DNA of 64,000 nt from Paenibacillus sp. cl123 (GTDB lineage: Bacteria > Bacillota > Bacilli > Paenibacillales > NBRC-103111). Each line of letters starts with the position of its first letter. Position 1 is the first letter of the stretch. Below the pieces are notes generated by a model. That model ran no database searches. It was not told the DNA's origin and was given only the letters and a program-made list of their open reading frames with translations. This document shows positions 35,440-45,022 of this stretch, piece after piece. The translations under genes and the position numbers were made by a program. Location of the stretch: assembly GCF_900101595.1 (NCBI RefSeq), contig NZ_FMYY01000005.1, forward strand, positions 248,001-312,000, written 5' to 3'.

Positions 35440-36879
35440 ATGAGTATACTACAAGTGTACGAAGCTCCAAAGGGAGCGGCAGGCCGGAATGATTACCGGG
35501 TGAAGGTGAGAATACCGGGAGAGTCCTGGCAGGAGCTGTTCGTCTATGAGGTTAAGGTCGATATGCACCAGGTTCGGCAAGCGTCTATGGTGTATTTTGA
35601 TATGGAAGGGCAAGTGGAGGTCCGAATCGAGGGTTGTCAGGCCGTCGTAAGCAAAGTCGTCATTCGCCCGCTGGCCGCAGACATACCGTTCAGGGAAGAG
35701 GACAATGCTGTCAGCTTTATGCTGGAGAAGCCATGCAAGCTGTCGATTGAAATGGACGGAGACCGGTTCTCCAATCTGCACTTGTTTGCCAATCCGATGG
35801 AGGAGAACGCGCCGCAACCGGCAGATGACGGAGTTTTGGTGCTGAATCCGGCAATCCACCGCACCGAGGATATTTACCGGCTCGCGGCTCAGCCGGTGAA
35901 GCCGGGCGGCGAAGCGCCCAAGGTGATTTATTTCGCTCCGGGGATGCACTATCTGGAGGAAACGATTCTGCGGATTCCATCCGGCACGACCGTTTATTTG
36001 GCGGGCGGCGCAGTCATCGTCGGCTCCTTGCTGTGCGACAGGGCGCATGACGTGACGATACGCGGCAGGGGTATTTTGTATTTATCCGATTTCCATCGTT
36101 TTTCCGCCTTTCGCGGCATTCGCCTCGTATTCTCCCGCAACATCGATATCGAAGGCATCATCACGCTTGATCCTCCGCATTACAGCATTTACATCGGGAA
36201 GTCCGAGCATATCCGCATTCGTAATTTCAAATCGTTCAGCACACGCGGATGGTCCGACGGCATCGACATGATGGCCAGCTCTCATATCGAGATCGACGAT
36301 GTATTCCTCCGCACCTCGGACGACTGCATCGCCATCTACGGGTCGCGCTGGGATTACAGGGGAGGAACGCGCGATATTGCAGTGAGCAATTCGATTCTTT
36401 GGGCCGATGTCGCCCATCCGATGATGATTGGCACGCATGGTGATCACCATCATGAGGGGGATGTGATCGAGGATATCCGTTTCCATAATATTGACGTACT
36501 GGAGCATCATGAGCCCCAGCCGAATTATTGGGGGGCGATGGCCATCAATGCCGGGGACAAAAACACGGTGAGGAATGTGAGCTACGAGCAGATTCGCCTC
36601 GAGGATTTCGAGCTGGGGCAGGTGGTGGATATCCGGGTCGTCCGGAACAAGGACTATAACCCCGCACCGGGACAGAGGATTGAGAACATCACGTTTCGCG
36701 ACGTTTCGTACCGGGGAAGCAGAAGCCGGATCAGCCGCATTCACGGGTTCGATCAGGAGCGTCCGGTGCAAGGGATTCAATTTATCAACTTCCGGATAAA
36801 CGGGGAGCCGGTGCTTGCTCCGCAGGGGCACTTCGATATCAACGAGTTCGCTTGGGGCATTGATTTTCGGGAAGAATGA
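35440..36879 (+). CDS. Glycoside hydrolase family 28 protein, second copy, cytoplasmic
   Basis: 479 residues. An N-terminal beta domain of about 150 residues precedes the GH28 beta-helix (starting near KVIYFAPGMHYLEETI). Catalytic acids are Asp273 (SDGID) and Asp294/Asp295 (TSDDCIAI), with the exact 21-residue spacing of polygalacturonases. His326 (AHPMMIG) could take the GHG histidine's place, so unlike the first GH28 it may keep a full active site. There is no signal peptide. It follows the importer after a terminator and precedes the sensor kinase. Probably an exo-acting galacturonidase or related enzyme. Confidence 0.85.
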   Translation: MSILQVYEAPKGAAGRNDYRVKVRIPGESWQELFVYEVKVDMHQVRQASMVYFDMEGQVEVRIEGCQAVVSKVVIRPLAADIPFREEDNAVSFMLEKPCKLSIEMDGDRFSNLHLFANPMEENAPQPADDGVLVLNPAIHRTEDIYRLAAQPVKPGGEAPKVIYFAPGMHYLEETILRIPSGTTVYLAGGAVIVGSLLCDRAHDVTIRGRGILYLSDFHRFSAFRGIRLVFSRNIDIEGIITLDPPHYSIYIGKSEHIRIRNFKSFSTRGWSDGIDMMASSHIEIDDVFLRTSDDCIAIYGSRWDYRGGTRDIAVSNSILWADVAHPMMIGTHGDHHHEGDVIEDIRFHNIDVLEHHEPQPNYWGAMAINAGDKNTVRNVSYEQIRLEDFELGQVVDIRVVRNKDYNPAPGQRIENITFRDVSYRGSRSRISRIHGFDQERPVQGIQFINFRINGEPVLAPQGHFDINEFAWGIDFREE

Positions 36880-36914
36880 GTTTGGGGAAGGGCTCGAAAG
36901 CCGAGGAGCATCCG

Positions 36915-36943
36915 TTGGATTTCCGGCTTCGACCTGATAAGAT
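36915..36943 (+). promoter_or_regulatory. Possible promoter for the second kinase gene
   Basis: TTGGAT (36915-36920) and TAAGAT (36938-36943) are spaced 17 bp, in the short gap between the GH28 gene and the sensor kinase. Confidence 0.4.
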
Positions 36944-36992
36944 GAGGTACAGAGGATACTTTCCGAGCAAAGAAAAGGGAGCGAGACGCGCA

Positions 36993-38789
36993 ATGAACAT
37001 GGCTACTTTAACCGGCATCCGCAAAAGCATATTCGCCAAGTTTACGTTTTCCTTTATTGTCGTCGGTCTCGTTCCGCTTTTATTGGTCAGCTATTTCTCG
37101 CTAAACACCTTCAGCGCGTATATCGAGCGCAATCTGGTGAATAACTATGAGCAAATGCTGCTGTTTTCCGGTAAAAATATTCACGATATGCATACGAAAT
37201 ATAACGGGATTACCAAATTGATGTACTCCTACGGAGTTGACGGGAAGTTCAGTCAGCTGGGCCAAGCGATCGCCAGTCAAAAAGCCGAAAGAAGCTTTCA
37301 ATTAACGCAAACGATCGATGATTTTTTGCGAACGATGCTTTATACGGACCGGCATCTTCAGAATGTATTTTTTGTTACGGTCGACGGCACGCTGCAGCAT
37401 CTTAGCAAGCAAAACAAATCGTTCGATGTCAGCTTTGCCTTCCCGCAGCAAAGCTGGAGGGATCAGCTCCATGACCGGGGAGCGCTGGCGTTTTTTCCTA
37501 CGCATACCGAGGACTATTACCTTCGCTCGGGCGAGCAGGTGATGACCTTTGCGCGGAATTTAACGGATGTGCTTGGCTCGCCGGGACTTAACGGACGGCT
37601 TGTGGGCACCTTTTTTATGGATGTGAACATGGGAGCTTTTGATGAAATCTTTCAGCAGCTGATGCTGGGGCCGCGGGATTCGATCTATGTCCTTGATCCG
37701 CAAGGGACGATTATTTACAGCAATCAGCGTAACCTGATCGGGCAGCCCTATCAGGCTCCGGCCCGGGACGAGGGCTTTATTCAGATGGAGCAGGGCGTGG
37801 AGGAAGTGGGCTGGACGGTTCGCGGGGATTTCTACAAGAAAGAGATGTTCGGACGTATCGACCAGATTCTGGGGACGCTGTTTCTGATCATCGGCTTATG
37901 CCTCGTCTCGCTTGTGCTGGTAGCCGTATTATTCTCAAACCGGCTCTCGGGGCCGATCCGGAGCATTACGAGACAGATGTCCAAGATCGAGTCCGGCAAT
38001 TTCAATACGCAGGTGACCGTACAATCGGCGGATGAGCTTGGCCTGCTGGCAAGGGGCTTCAACAAGATGGTTGTTCGTCTTCAGAGCTATATCGACGAGG
38101 TTTATGTCGCCCAGATCAAGCAGAAGCAGGCGGAGCTTCATGCGCTCAAGAGCCAGATTCGCCCGCATTACTTGTACAATACGCTGGAAGTCATCCGCAT
38201 GAGCGCGGTGGCCAATGACGACCATGAGGTCGGAGATATGATTTTGTCGCTGTCCCACCAGTTGAAATATGTGCTGGATTACGGTCAGGAAACGGTGCCG
38301 CTCTCCGAAGAGAAGATGAATATCGAGCAATACTTCAAGCTGATGGAATACCGCTACGGGGAGCACCGGCTGGCGATGGAGTTTCGCTTCGAGTCCGAAC
38401 TGCTTAGCGTTCCCATTCCGAAGCTGTCTATTCAGCCGCTCGTGGAAAACGCCATCTATCACGGGATTATGCCCAAAACCGGCAAGGGCACGGTACGCAT
38501 TACGGCGGAGAAGGGGACGGAGGGCTGCATCTATATTACCGTCGACGACGACGGGGTTGGCATGTCATCCGATGCGCTGGAGCTTCTGAGGGCCAAGCTT
38601 AGAGGAGACCAGCCCGGCGATGCGGGCGGCAGCATCGGTCTCAAAAACGTTCATGATCGGTTCATTGCGTTGTATGGACCGCAATACGGACTGCAAATCA
38701 ATAGCAGCCAGCCGATCGGAACATCGGTAAGGCTGGTCATTCCTTTCGTGAAGGAGGTGAGTTCCCGTGCTGAAAGCGATATTGGCTGA
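36993..38789 (+). CDS. YesM-type sensor histidine kinase, second copy
   Basis: 598 residues from ATG 36993, which follows AAGGGAGCG; the open frame reaches back to 36876, overlapping the GH28 stop, but the added 39 residues look unlike a kinase N-terminus. Membrane segments at about 16-36 and 292-316 enclose an extracellular dCache-like sensor. A HAMP domain, His392 in IRPHYLYNTLE, and the ATPase motifs LVENAIYHGI, DDDGVGM and SIGLKNVHDR follow. It phosphorylates the regulator encoded by the overlapping next gene and probably senses an oligosaccharide or its binding protein. Confidence 0.88.
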   Translation: MNMATLTGIRKSIFAKFTFSFIVVGLVPLLLVSYFSLNTFSAYIERNLVNNYEQMLLFSGKNIHDMHTKYNGITKLMYSYGVDGKFSQLGQAIASQKAERSFQLTQTIDDFLRTMLYTDRHLQNVFFVTVDGTLQHLSKQNKSFDVSFAFPQQSWRDQLHDRGALAFFPTHTEDYYLRSGEQVMTFARNLTDVLGSPGLNGRLVGTFFMDVNMGAFDEIFQQLMLGPRDSIYVLDPQGTIIYSNQRNLIGQPYQAPARDEGFIQMEQGVEEVGWTVRGDFYKKEMFGRIDQILGTLFLIIGLCLVSLVLVAVLFSNRLSGPIRSITRQMSKIESGNFNTQVTVQSADELGLLARGFNKMVVRLQSYIDEVYVAQIKQKQAELHALKSQIRPHYLYNTLEVIRMSAVANDDHEVGDMILSLSHQLKYVLDYGQETVPLSEEKMNIEQYFKLMEYRYGEHRLAMEFRFESELLSVPIPKLSIQPLVENAIYHGIMPKTGKGTVRITAEKGTEGCIYITVDDDGVGMSSDALELLRAKLRGDQPGDAGGSIGLKNVHDRFIALYGPQYGLQINSSQPIGTSVRLVIPFVKEVSSRAESDIG

Positions 38790-40368
38790 CGATGAGCCCG
38801 TCATCATACGCGGGCTGAAAAAGCTTATCCCGTGGGATGAGCTCGGTATTCGCATTGCAGGCGAAGCCTGGACAGGCAAGGGGCTGCTGGAGCTGATCGA
38901 GAAGGAGCAGCCGGAGCTGGTCATCACCGATATCAGCATGCCGGACGGTTCGGGGATCGATGTGATCAAGGAGATTGCCCGCAAAGGCTTGGAGACGAAA
39001 ATTATATTTATCAGCGCTTATCAGGAGTTCTCGTATGCCAAGGATGCGCTGGCGTTCGGAGCGGTCGATTATTTGGTGAAACCTGTAGAGAAGGGGCTGC
39101 TCTTGGCCGCGGTTCAGAAGGCGGTGTCTCTCCTTCAAGAGAAAACGAATGAGCAGACCTCCTTGGGCAAGCTGGCAGCCTATGAACAGAAAGACCGGAA
39201 GACGCAGCTGGAGGAGCTGTTCGACCGGCTGACGGAAGGCGATATTCGACTGGGCGATGCGCAGCGGCAGCTGGAGCTGCTAGGCATAACGTTCCCGCAG
39301 GCGCTCTTTACCGCTATAACGATAGAGCTGGAGCCGCTCGAAGCCGGCCACGGATCATGGGGGGAGCATGAGAAGCGGCTCGTTTTGTTTGCCGTAGCCA
39401 ATCTGACCGATGAGCTTTCGCGCAAGCATGGCGAAGGGCTTGTGCTGCGCAAGGGGGAGCATCTGTGCGTGATCGTCAATCACCGGGAGGATAGCGATAT
39501 GCTCGCCTTAGGGGAAGAGATGGCGGACAAGGTGCTCTATTTCTTGAAAACCCGGATTACGGTCGGCGTTGGCCGTGCTGCCCACTCGCTGCAGGAGCTG
39601 AAGCTTTCGTATGGCTCCTCCCTGGATGCGCTCAGGCTCAGCTATTTTATGGGCAGAGGCCAGGCGATCGCCTGGAGCCATGGAGAGGCGCGCAGGCTGC
39701 AGCTTCAAGAGACGGCGGCGGCTTCCGGCCTGGCGGAGATTCGCCAGCTTATCCTGCAAGCGCTGCTGGGCAAGGACGAGAGCGTCTTGTCCGCCACTCT
39801 GGACAAAGCCGGCGCCGCGATGGAGGCGCAAGCCGCCGGCAGCAAGGAAGCGGCCGTTACAGCGGGTTATACGCTGCTGACGGAGCTGGCGGAGGGGCTC
39901 AGGGAAGTTGGGATCGAATACGCCGGGCTCGGCCAGGACCAGCTGCCGAGGATGCACGGGTTCCCGCAGTTCGGCGAGCTGCTGCAGTATGTGCGGCAGG
40001 AGATTGCCGGCATGCTCCGTCAATTGCAAGCGGCCGGGACGGGCAAGGACGCCCAGCAGATGAGCATGGTGAAGGAATTCATCGAGCAGCATTATCAGGA
40101 AAATATTACGCTGGAGAGCATGGCGGCCATGGTGTTCATGAATCCGTATTATTTCAGCAGCTTCTTCAAGAAGCATACGCAGCAAAACTTCAAGCAGTAC
40201 GTGACGGAAGTGAGGATGAAGCAGGCGGTCAAGCTGCTGCTGCAATCCGATCTGATGGTGTATGAAATCGCGGAGCGGGTGGGCTACAACAACGCCAGGC
40301 AGTTCAGCGACATGTTCAAGAAGCGCTTCGGCAAGCTTCCCCAGGAGTACAAAGGTCAAAAGCGTTAG
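38767..40368 (+). CDS. YesN-type response regulator, receiver plus AraC domain, second copy
   Basis: 533 residues, GTG start at 38767 behind AAGGAGGTGAG and overlapping the kinase stop by 23 bp. The receiver has Asp8/Asp9, the phosphoacceptor Asp55 (VITDISMPDGSG) and a conserved Lys in DYLVKPV. The C-terminal AraC domain (about 435-533) reads LESMAAMVFMNPYYFSSFFKKH and YEIAERVGYNNARQFSDMFKK. It is the best-placed candidate to bind the 21-bp-period operators at 32036, 41062 and 61318, since it lies between two of the target operons. That link is inferred. Confidence 0.88.
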   Translation: MLKAILADDEPVIIRGLKKLIPWDELGIRIAGEAWTGKGLLELIEKEQPELVITDISMPDGSGIDVIKEIARKGLETKIIFISAYQEFSYAKDALAFGAVDYLVKPVEKGLLLAAVQKAVSLLQEKTNEQTSLGKLAAYEQKDRKTQLEELFDRLTEGDIRLGDAQRQLELLGITFPQALFTAITIELEPLEAGHGSWGEHEKRLVLFAVANLTDELSRKHGEGLVLRKGEHLCVIVNHREDSDMLALGEEMADKVLYFLKTRITVGVGRAAHSLQELKLSYGSSLDALRLSYFMGRGQAIAWSHGEARRLQLQETAAASGLAEIRQLILQALLGKDESVLSATLDKAGAAMEAQAAGSKEAAVTAGYTLLTELAEGLREVGIEYAGLGQDQLPRMHGFPQFGELLQYVRQEIAGMLRQLQAAGTGKDAQQMSMVKEFIEQHYQENITLESMAAMVFMNPYYFSSFFKKHTQQNFKQYVTEVRMKQAVKLLLQSDLMVYEIAERVGYNNARQFSDMFKKRFGKLPQEYKGQKR

Positions 40369-40374
40369 CATGGC

Positions 40375-40409
40375 AGGAGTCCCCCGCATCGATAGAAGGA
40401 CTCCTTTTT
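40375..40409 (+). terminator. Intrinsic terminator after the second response regulator
   Basis: AGGAGTCC (40375-40382) pairs with GGACTCCT (40398-40405), followed by a T run. Confidence 0.85.
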
Positions 40410-40442
40410 GCTTATGAGCTCAAGTGTGCTGAAACAGATGGA

Positions 40443-41006
40443 TTACAGGTCAACGTTCTTAATGACTTTGGCAGGATTTCCTCCTACGACAACATTGTCG
40501 GGAACATCTTTGGTCACTACCGCGCCGGAAGCTATGACTGCATTATCGCCGATCGTCACGCCCGGATTGATAACCGCCCTTCCTCCGATCCAGACATTGT
40601 TGCCTATCGTGACGGGTTTTCCGAATTCCGCCCCGGATACGCGTTCCAACGGATTCACCGGGTGTGTAGCTGTATAAATATGTACGCCTGGCGCCATCAA
40701 ACAATTTTGACCGATGCGGACTTCGCACACGTCCAAAATCACACAGTCGAAGTTGGCATAAAAATGGTTCCCTACATGGATGTTGTAGCCGTAATCGCAA
40801 CGAAACGTCGGTTCCACATACACGTTTTGGCCCGTTGAACCAAATAGCTGTTTGAGCAGTTCTATTCGTTTCTCATGTTCCGTCTCCAGAGTCTGGTTAA
40901 GCAAGCGCGTTAAGTTTCTGGCATGCTCGCGGTCTTTGGTTAACTGGGGGTCGGAAGCCAGATATAATTCTCCGGCCAGCATCTTCTGCTTCTCGGTTTT
41001 GTCCAT
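40443..41006 (-). CDS. maa: Maltose O-acetyltransferase-like hexapeptide acetyltransferase
   Basis: 187 residues. An N-terminal Mac domain (about 1-55, [18 protein letters not shown]) is followed by a left-handed beta-helix of hexapeptide repeats ([49 protein letters not shown]) and the closing [10 protein letters not shown]. The active His lies in [10 protein letters not shown]. It transfers acetyl from acetyl-CoA to sugars. The second ATG (41006) is chosen because GAAAGGA is 8 bp upstream of it. Running against its neighbours and rather AT-rich, it may be an insertion unrelated to the glycan locus, although a role in detoxifying excess sugar is possible. Confidence 0.9.
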   Translation of the reverse strand: MDKTEKQKMLAGELYLASDPQLTKDREHARNLTRLLNQTLETEHEKRIELLKQLFGSTGQNVYVEPTFRCDYGYNIHVGNHFYANFDCVILDVCEVRIGQNCLMAPGVHIYTATHPVNPLERVSGAEFGKPVTIGNNVWIGGRAVINPGVTIGDNAVIASGAVVTKDVPDNVVVGGNPAKVIKNVDL

Positions 41007-41061
41007 GGATGACATCCTTTCGTAGGAATATATGTCATTATATCACTAACATGCCCATCCT

Positions 41062-41120
41062 CTTAAATTGCTGCATATTCCGCTTAAAAAACCGCATTCT
41101 CCTCCTTATGCAGTTATGTT
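41062..41120 (+). promoter_or_regulatory. 21-bp-period operator and promoter of the GH43-GH31 operon
   Basis: CTTAAATTGCTGCAT (41062-41076) and CTTAAAAAACCGCAT (41083-41097) are direct repeats 21 bp apart; TATGTT (41115-41120) begins 17 bp after the second repeat. The 19 bp from 41081 and the corresponding stretch at 32055-32073 match at 17 positions, and the -10 regions align without a gap. Confidence 0.65.
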
Positions 41121-41161
41121 AGGTTTAATCATAAAAGGACTTGGACAGGAGTGAACCGAAG

Positions 41162-42736
41162 TTGATCCGCAATCCGATTATTACAGGCTTTAACCCTGAT
41201 GCATCGATCGTTCGCGTGGGGGACGACTACTATATCGCGACCTCCACCTTCGAATGGTTCCCGGGTGTGGCCATTTATCATTCCAGGGATCTGGTTCATT
41301 GGCGTTTGCTCGCTTATCCGTTGAACGATACCCGCCTGCTCGACCTGAAGGGCATACCCAGCTCCGGAGGCGTCTGGGCGCCGTGTCTTTCGTATGATAA
41401 CGGCGTGTTCTACTTGTGTTATACGGTAATGCGGAGCCGCAAGGGCGTCTACAAGGACATGCGCAATTATGTCACGACGGCAACAAGTATTCTCGGACCG
41501 TGGTCCGATCCGGTTTATTTGAACGGCACGGGCTTCGATCCTTCGCTCTTTCACGATACGGACGGGCGCAAGTGGCTGCTCAATATGCACTGGGATCACC
41601 GGCAGGGACAGGCTCGCTTCGGCGGCGTCTATATGCAGGAGTACGATGCCGCAGAGCGTAAGCTGACCGGACCTGTCAGGCGGCTGACGAAGGGGACGGC
41701 CATTGGGGTAACGGAAGGTCCGCATTTGTATAAAATCGGCGATTATTATTATCTGTTGGTCGCCGAGGGGGGCACGGGCCGCAATCATGCGGCGACGATG
41801 ATGCGGTCCAAGACGATCGAAGGACCATATGAGGTCGATCCGGCATACCCGATCGTAACCTCTGCAGGAGACGGCGAGCATCCGCTGCAAAATGCGGGGC
41901 ATGGCTGCCTGGTTGAGACGCAGAGCGGCGAATGGTATATGACGATCATCTGCGCCCGCATGCTGCCGGACGGCAGGCAGCTGAATCCGCTCGGGCGGGA
42001 GACGGCGCTGCAGCGGATCGAATGGACGGCGGACGGCTGGCCGCGGCTGGCCGGCGGAGGAAGGCAGGCGCAGCTGACGCTGCCTGCGCCCGCGCTTGAG
42101 CCGCATCCGTTTGCGGAGGAGCCGGCAACGGATCATTTCGACGGCGGCGAGCTGGGCCTGCACTGGCAAACGCTGCGGGTACCTGCCAACGCCGCCTGGC
42201 TCAGCTTGACGGAGCGCCCGGGTTATTTGCGACTGACCGGGCGGGAGTCGCTGTATTCCTGGCATGAGCAAAGCATGGTAGCGCGCCGGATCAAGCATTT
42301 CCGCTGCGAGGCGGAGACATGCGTGGCATTTGCCCCGGAGTCGTATTATGAGATGGCCGGGCTGGTATTCTATTACGATGAGAGCGAATATTTCTATCTT
42401 CGCGTCAGCCATAATGAGGAGCTGGGCGTTTATGCGGGCATTGAAATCAGCGAGCGGGCGCAGCTTCGCGAAGCGGACGAGAAGGTGCGGGTGAACGGCT
42501 GGGAGCAAGTGTACCTGAGGGGCATCGTTGACTATGCCAAGCTGACTTTGTATATCTCGCAGGACGGTCAAGGTTGGCAGCGCATCGGTCCTGAGCTGGA
42601 CTTCGGCATGCTGTCTGACGAGTACGGCGGCAAGCTGGGCTTTACAGGCTCGATGGTCGGGCTGTGCGTGCAGGATTTGAGCGAGGCTAGGCGTTATGCC
42701 GATTTTGACTATTTCACCTACAAGGAGCGCGAATAA
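41162..42736 (+). CDS. Glycoside hydrolase family 43 protein (xylosidase/arabinofuranosidase)
   Basis: 524 residues. A five-bladed propeller (about 1-310) carries the GH43 acids Asp13 (NPDAS), Asp126 (GFDPSLF) and Glu185 (TEGPHLY), followed by a C-terminal beta-sandwich of the GH43_C2 type (about 325-520). This is the architecture of beta-xylosidases and alpha-arabinofuranosidases. There is no signal peptide. The start is a TTG at 41162 with AGGAG 10 bp upstream; an in-frame TTG at 41141 lacks spacing. The next gene starts 1 bp after its stop, so the pair is one operon. Confidence 0.87.
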   Translation: MIRNPIITGFNPDASIVRVGDDYYIATSTFEWFPGVAIYHSRDLVHWRLLAYPLNDTRLLDLKGIPSSGGVWAPCLSYDNGVFYLCYTVMRSRKGVYKDMRNYVTTATSILGPWSDPVYLNGTGFDPSLFHDTDGRKWLLNMHWDHRQGQARFGGVYMQEYDAAERKLTGPVRRLTKGTAIGVTEGPHLYKIGDYYYLLVAEGGTGRNHAATMMRSKTIEGPYEVDPAYPIVTSAGDGEHPLQNAGHGCLVETQSGEWYMTIICARMLPDGRQLNPLGRETALQRIEWTADGWPRLAGGGRQAQLTLPAPALEPHPFAEEPATDHFDGGELGLHWQTLRVPANAAWLSLTERPGYLRLTGRESLYSWHEQSMVARRIKHFRCEAETCVAFAPESYYEMAGLVFYYDESEYFYLRVSHNEELGVYAGIEISERAQLREADEKVRVNGWEQVYLRGIVDYAKLTLYISQDGQGWQRIGPELDFGMLSDEYGGKLGFTGSMVGLCVQDLSEARRYADFDYFTYKERE

Positions 42737-42737
42737 G

Positions 42738-44837
42738 ATGAAGCGTATTGCCAACGGGGTATGGATGCTGCGGTTCGGTCATCCCGAGACACACACGCCT
42801 GTAAGCTTGCGGGAGACGGTTATGAAGGAAGAGGCGCTGGACGAGCTGACAGCAGAGGGGAACGCGCCTTTTCGCGCGGAGGAGCTAAGGCTGGAGCGGA
42901 CGGCCAGAGGCGTCTTGATCGAGCTGCCGCTCAAGCAGGAGGAGCATATATACGGCTTCGGGCTTCAGCTTCACCGCGTCGATCATACGGGGAGAAAGAA
43001 AGTCATCCGGGTCAACAGCGATCCCGTAGCGGATACGGGCGACAGCCATGCCCCCGTGCCGTTTTACGTATCGACGGCCGGCTACGGCGTATTGGTTGAC
43101 ACCTCGCGGTATGCCGCGTTTTATTGCGGCACGAGCCTGCCCAAAGGGGTCTCCCGGGGGAAGAAGCTGGAGCAGAAGGAAGTCGGCACCTCGGAAATCG
43201 AGCTGTACGGCTATCAGGCCGCGACCGGGGACCGGACGATGCTTGTCGATATTCCATCCGCGCAGGGTGTTGATGTATATTTCTTCGAAGGTCCCGACAT
43301 GCGCAGCGCCGTGCAGCGGTATAATCTGTTCTCCGGCGGCGGCAGCCTGCCCCCCGCGTGGGGGCTGGGCATCTGGTATCGCGCATACAGCGCCGCGAAA
43401 CGGGAAGACATCGAGCGGCTGGCGCACGGCTTCCGGAAAGACAACATGCCGGTGGACGTCTTCGGCTTCGAGCCGGGCTGGCAGACGAAGGCATACTCCT
43501 GCTCCTTCGTGTGGGATCAGGGCCGTTTTCCGGATCATGAACAAATGCTGGATGAGCTGTACCGGGACCATTACCGGGTCAATCTGTGGGAGCATCTGTT
43601 TGTCCATCCGACTTCGCCGATGTATGAGGAGCTGCTGCCCCATTCGGGCGATTACGAGGTATGGGAAGGGCTTGTGCCCGATCTGTCTGTTCCGGAAGCA
43701 AGGGATGTTTTTGCGAGTCACCATCTGAAGGAGTTTGTAGAAAAGGGAATCGCGGGCTTCAAGCTGGACGAATGCGACAGCTCCGACTTTGTGCATTCCA
43801 ACTGGTCGTTCCCGGATATAGCGAAGTTCCCCTCCGGGATGGACGGCGAACAGATGCATAATCAGCTCGGAACGCTTTACCAAGCGGCGATTCAGGCTCC
43901 GTTCGAGGCGGCAGGGCGAAGAACCTTGTCCCAGGTTCGGGCCTCCGGGGCGCTGGCCGCGCCGTTTCCGTTCGTCTTGTACAGCGATCTGTACAACCAT
44001 AAGGTATTCATCCGCGGCGTTGTTAATTCGGGCTTCTCCGGGCTGTTGTGGTCGCCGGAGGTTCGGCAGGCCGAGTCGCCGGAGGACTTGCTCCGGCGCA
44101 TCCAGACCGCCGTGTTCTCGCCGATGGCTTTGCTGAACTGCTGGAGAATTCCGAATCCGCCGTGGATGCAGGTAGACCGGGACAAAAACATCCGAGGCGA
44201 GTTTCTGGACAATTACGAGGAAATACGGGATCTGTGCCGGAATCTGTTTGAAATCCGAATGTCCCTGATTCCCTACCTGTATACAAGCTATGCCAAGTAT
44301 AACCAGGAAGGCTTGCCGCCGTTCCGCGCGCTTGTTATGGATTATCCGGATGATCCGAACACATATGGTATCGACGATGCGTATATGATGGGGGATTCCT
44401 TGCTGGTAGCTCCGATCGTGACCGGGGAATCGCAGCGTTCGGTTTATTTGCCTGCGGGGGGCTGGCGCTGCTTCTGGACGGGCGAGCGATACGACGGGGG
44501 ACATGCGTATGTATGCGCGCCGGGGCTGGCAAGGATTCCCGTGTTCGTGAAGGAAGGGACGCTGCTGCCGCTCGCTCGTCCGCTGCCTTATGTCGCCGAT
44601 GACGCGACGTTCGAGATCACGGTCCGGGCCTACGGGGCGCCGGAGGAAGAAGCGTTCCTGTATGAAGACGACGGCACGACCTTCGAGTACCGGGAGGGCC
44701 GCTACAACTGGCTGAGGCTGTCATGGCCGGCCGGCGCGGAAGGCACGGCGGAGCGCAGCGGCAGCTATGAAGGCGTGCGCTACAAGATTATAGGCTGGGA
44801 ACAGCTGGGAGAGGCGGCGTCAGAGGAGAAGCATTAG
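42738..44837 (+). CDS. Glycoside hydrolase family 31 protein (alpha-glycosidase)
   Basis: 699 residues. An N-terminal beta-sandwich (about 1-210, EEHIYGFGLQLHRVDHTG) precedes the catalytic barrel, with the nucleophile Asp344 in GFKLDECD. The usual acid/base region reads GLLWSPEVRQAES, with Glu rather than the common Asp of WSHD-type motifs, marking a less common GH31 subgroup. Two beta domains follow (MGDSLLVAPIV, FLYEDDGTTFEY). ATG 42738 is preceded by AAGGAGCG. It is cytoplasmic and removes an alpha-linked sugar (glucose, xylose or galactose) from imported oligosaccharides. A terminator follows. Confidence 0.87.
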   Translation: MKRIANGVWMLRFGHPETHTPVSLRETVMKEEALDELTAEGNAPFRAEELRLERTARGVLIELPLKQEEHIYGFGLQLHRVDHTGRKKVIRVNSDPVADTGDSHAPVPFYVSTAGYGVLVDTSRYAAFYCGTSLPKGVSRGKKLEQKEVGTSEIELYGYQAATGDRTMLVDIPSAQGVDVYFFEGPDMRSAVQRYNLFSGGGSLPPAWGLGIWYRAYSAAKREDIERLAHGFRKDNMPVDVFGFEPGWQTKAYSCSFVWDQGRFPDHEQMLDELYRDHYRVNLWEHLFVHPTSPMYEELLPHSGDYEVWEGLVPDLSVPEARDVFASHHLKEFVEKGIAGFKLDECDSSDFVHSNWSFPDIAKFPSGMDGEQMHNQLGTLYQAAIQAPFEAAGRRTLSQVRASGALAAPFPFVLYSDLYNHKVFIRGVVNSGFSGLLWSPEVRQAESPEDLLRRIQTAVFSPMALLNCWRIPNPPWMQVDRDKNIRGEFLDNYEEIRDLCRNLFEIRMSLIPYLYTSYAKYNQEGLPPFRALVMDYPDDPNTYGIDDAYMMGDSLLVAPIVTGESQRSVYLPAGGWRCFWTGERYDGGHAYVCAPGLARIPVFVKEGTLLPLARPLPYVADDATFEITVRAYGAPEEEAFLYEDDGTTFEYREGRYNWLRLSWPAGAEGTAERSGSYEGVRYKIIGWEQLGEAASEEKH

Positions 44838-44890
44838 AAGTCCGCTAAGGATAATGTGGGCGGCCGCGATTAGGAACGGCAGCGGGCCGG

Positions 44891-44942
44891 AAAAGCCGAG
44901 TGCAAGGGCATGAGCAAGCTCAAGCCTTGGCTCGGCTTTTTG
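44891..44942 (+). terminator. Intrinsic terminator after GH31
   Basis: AAAAGCCGAG (44891-44900) pairs with CTCGGCTTTT (44931-44940), with an inner CAAGG/CCTTG stem and a T run. Confidence 0.85.
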
Positions 44943-45022
44943 CATTTGCATCTGAACGCAAGGGGACTAAAGCGCTCTCATTTTGCCAAATTTGAAAATA
45001 CCTTTTGACTGGAGCGAGGGCA

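Noticed and set aside
41129-44504. Long minus-strand open frames opposite GH43 and GH31
   Set aside because: Both are antisense to genes with intact catalytic residues and have Arg/His/Pro-rich translations typical of shadow frames.
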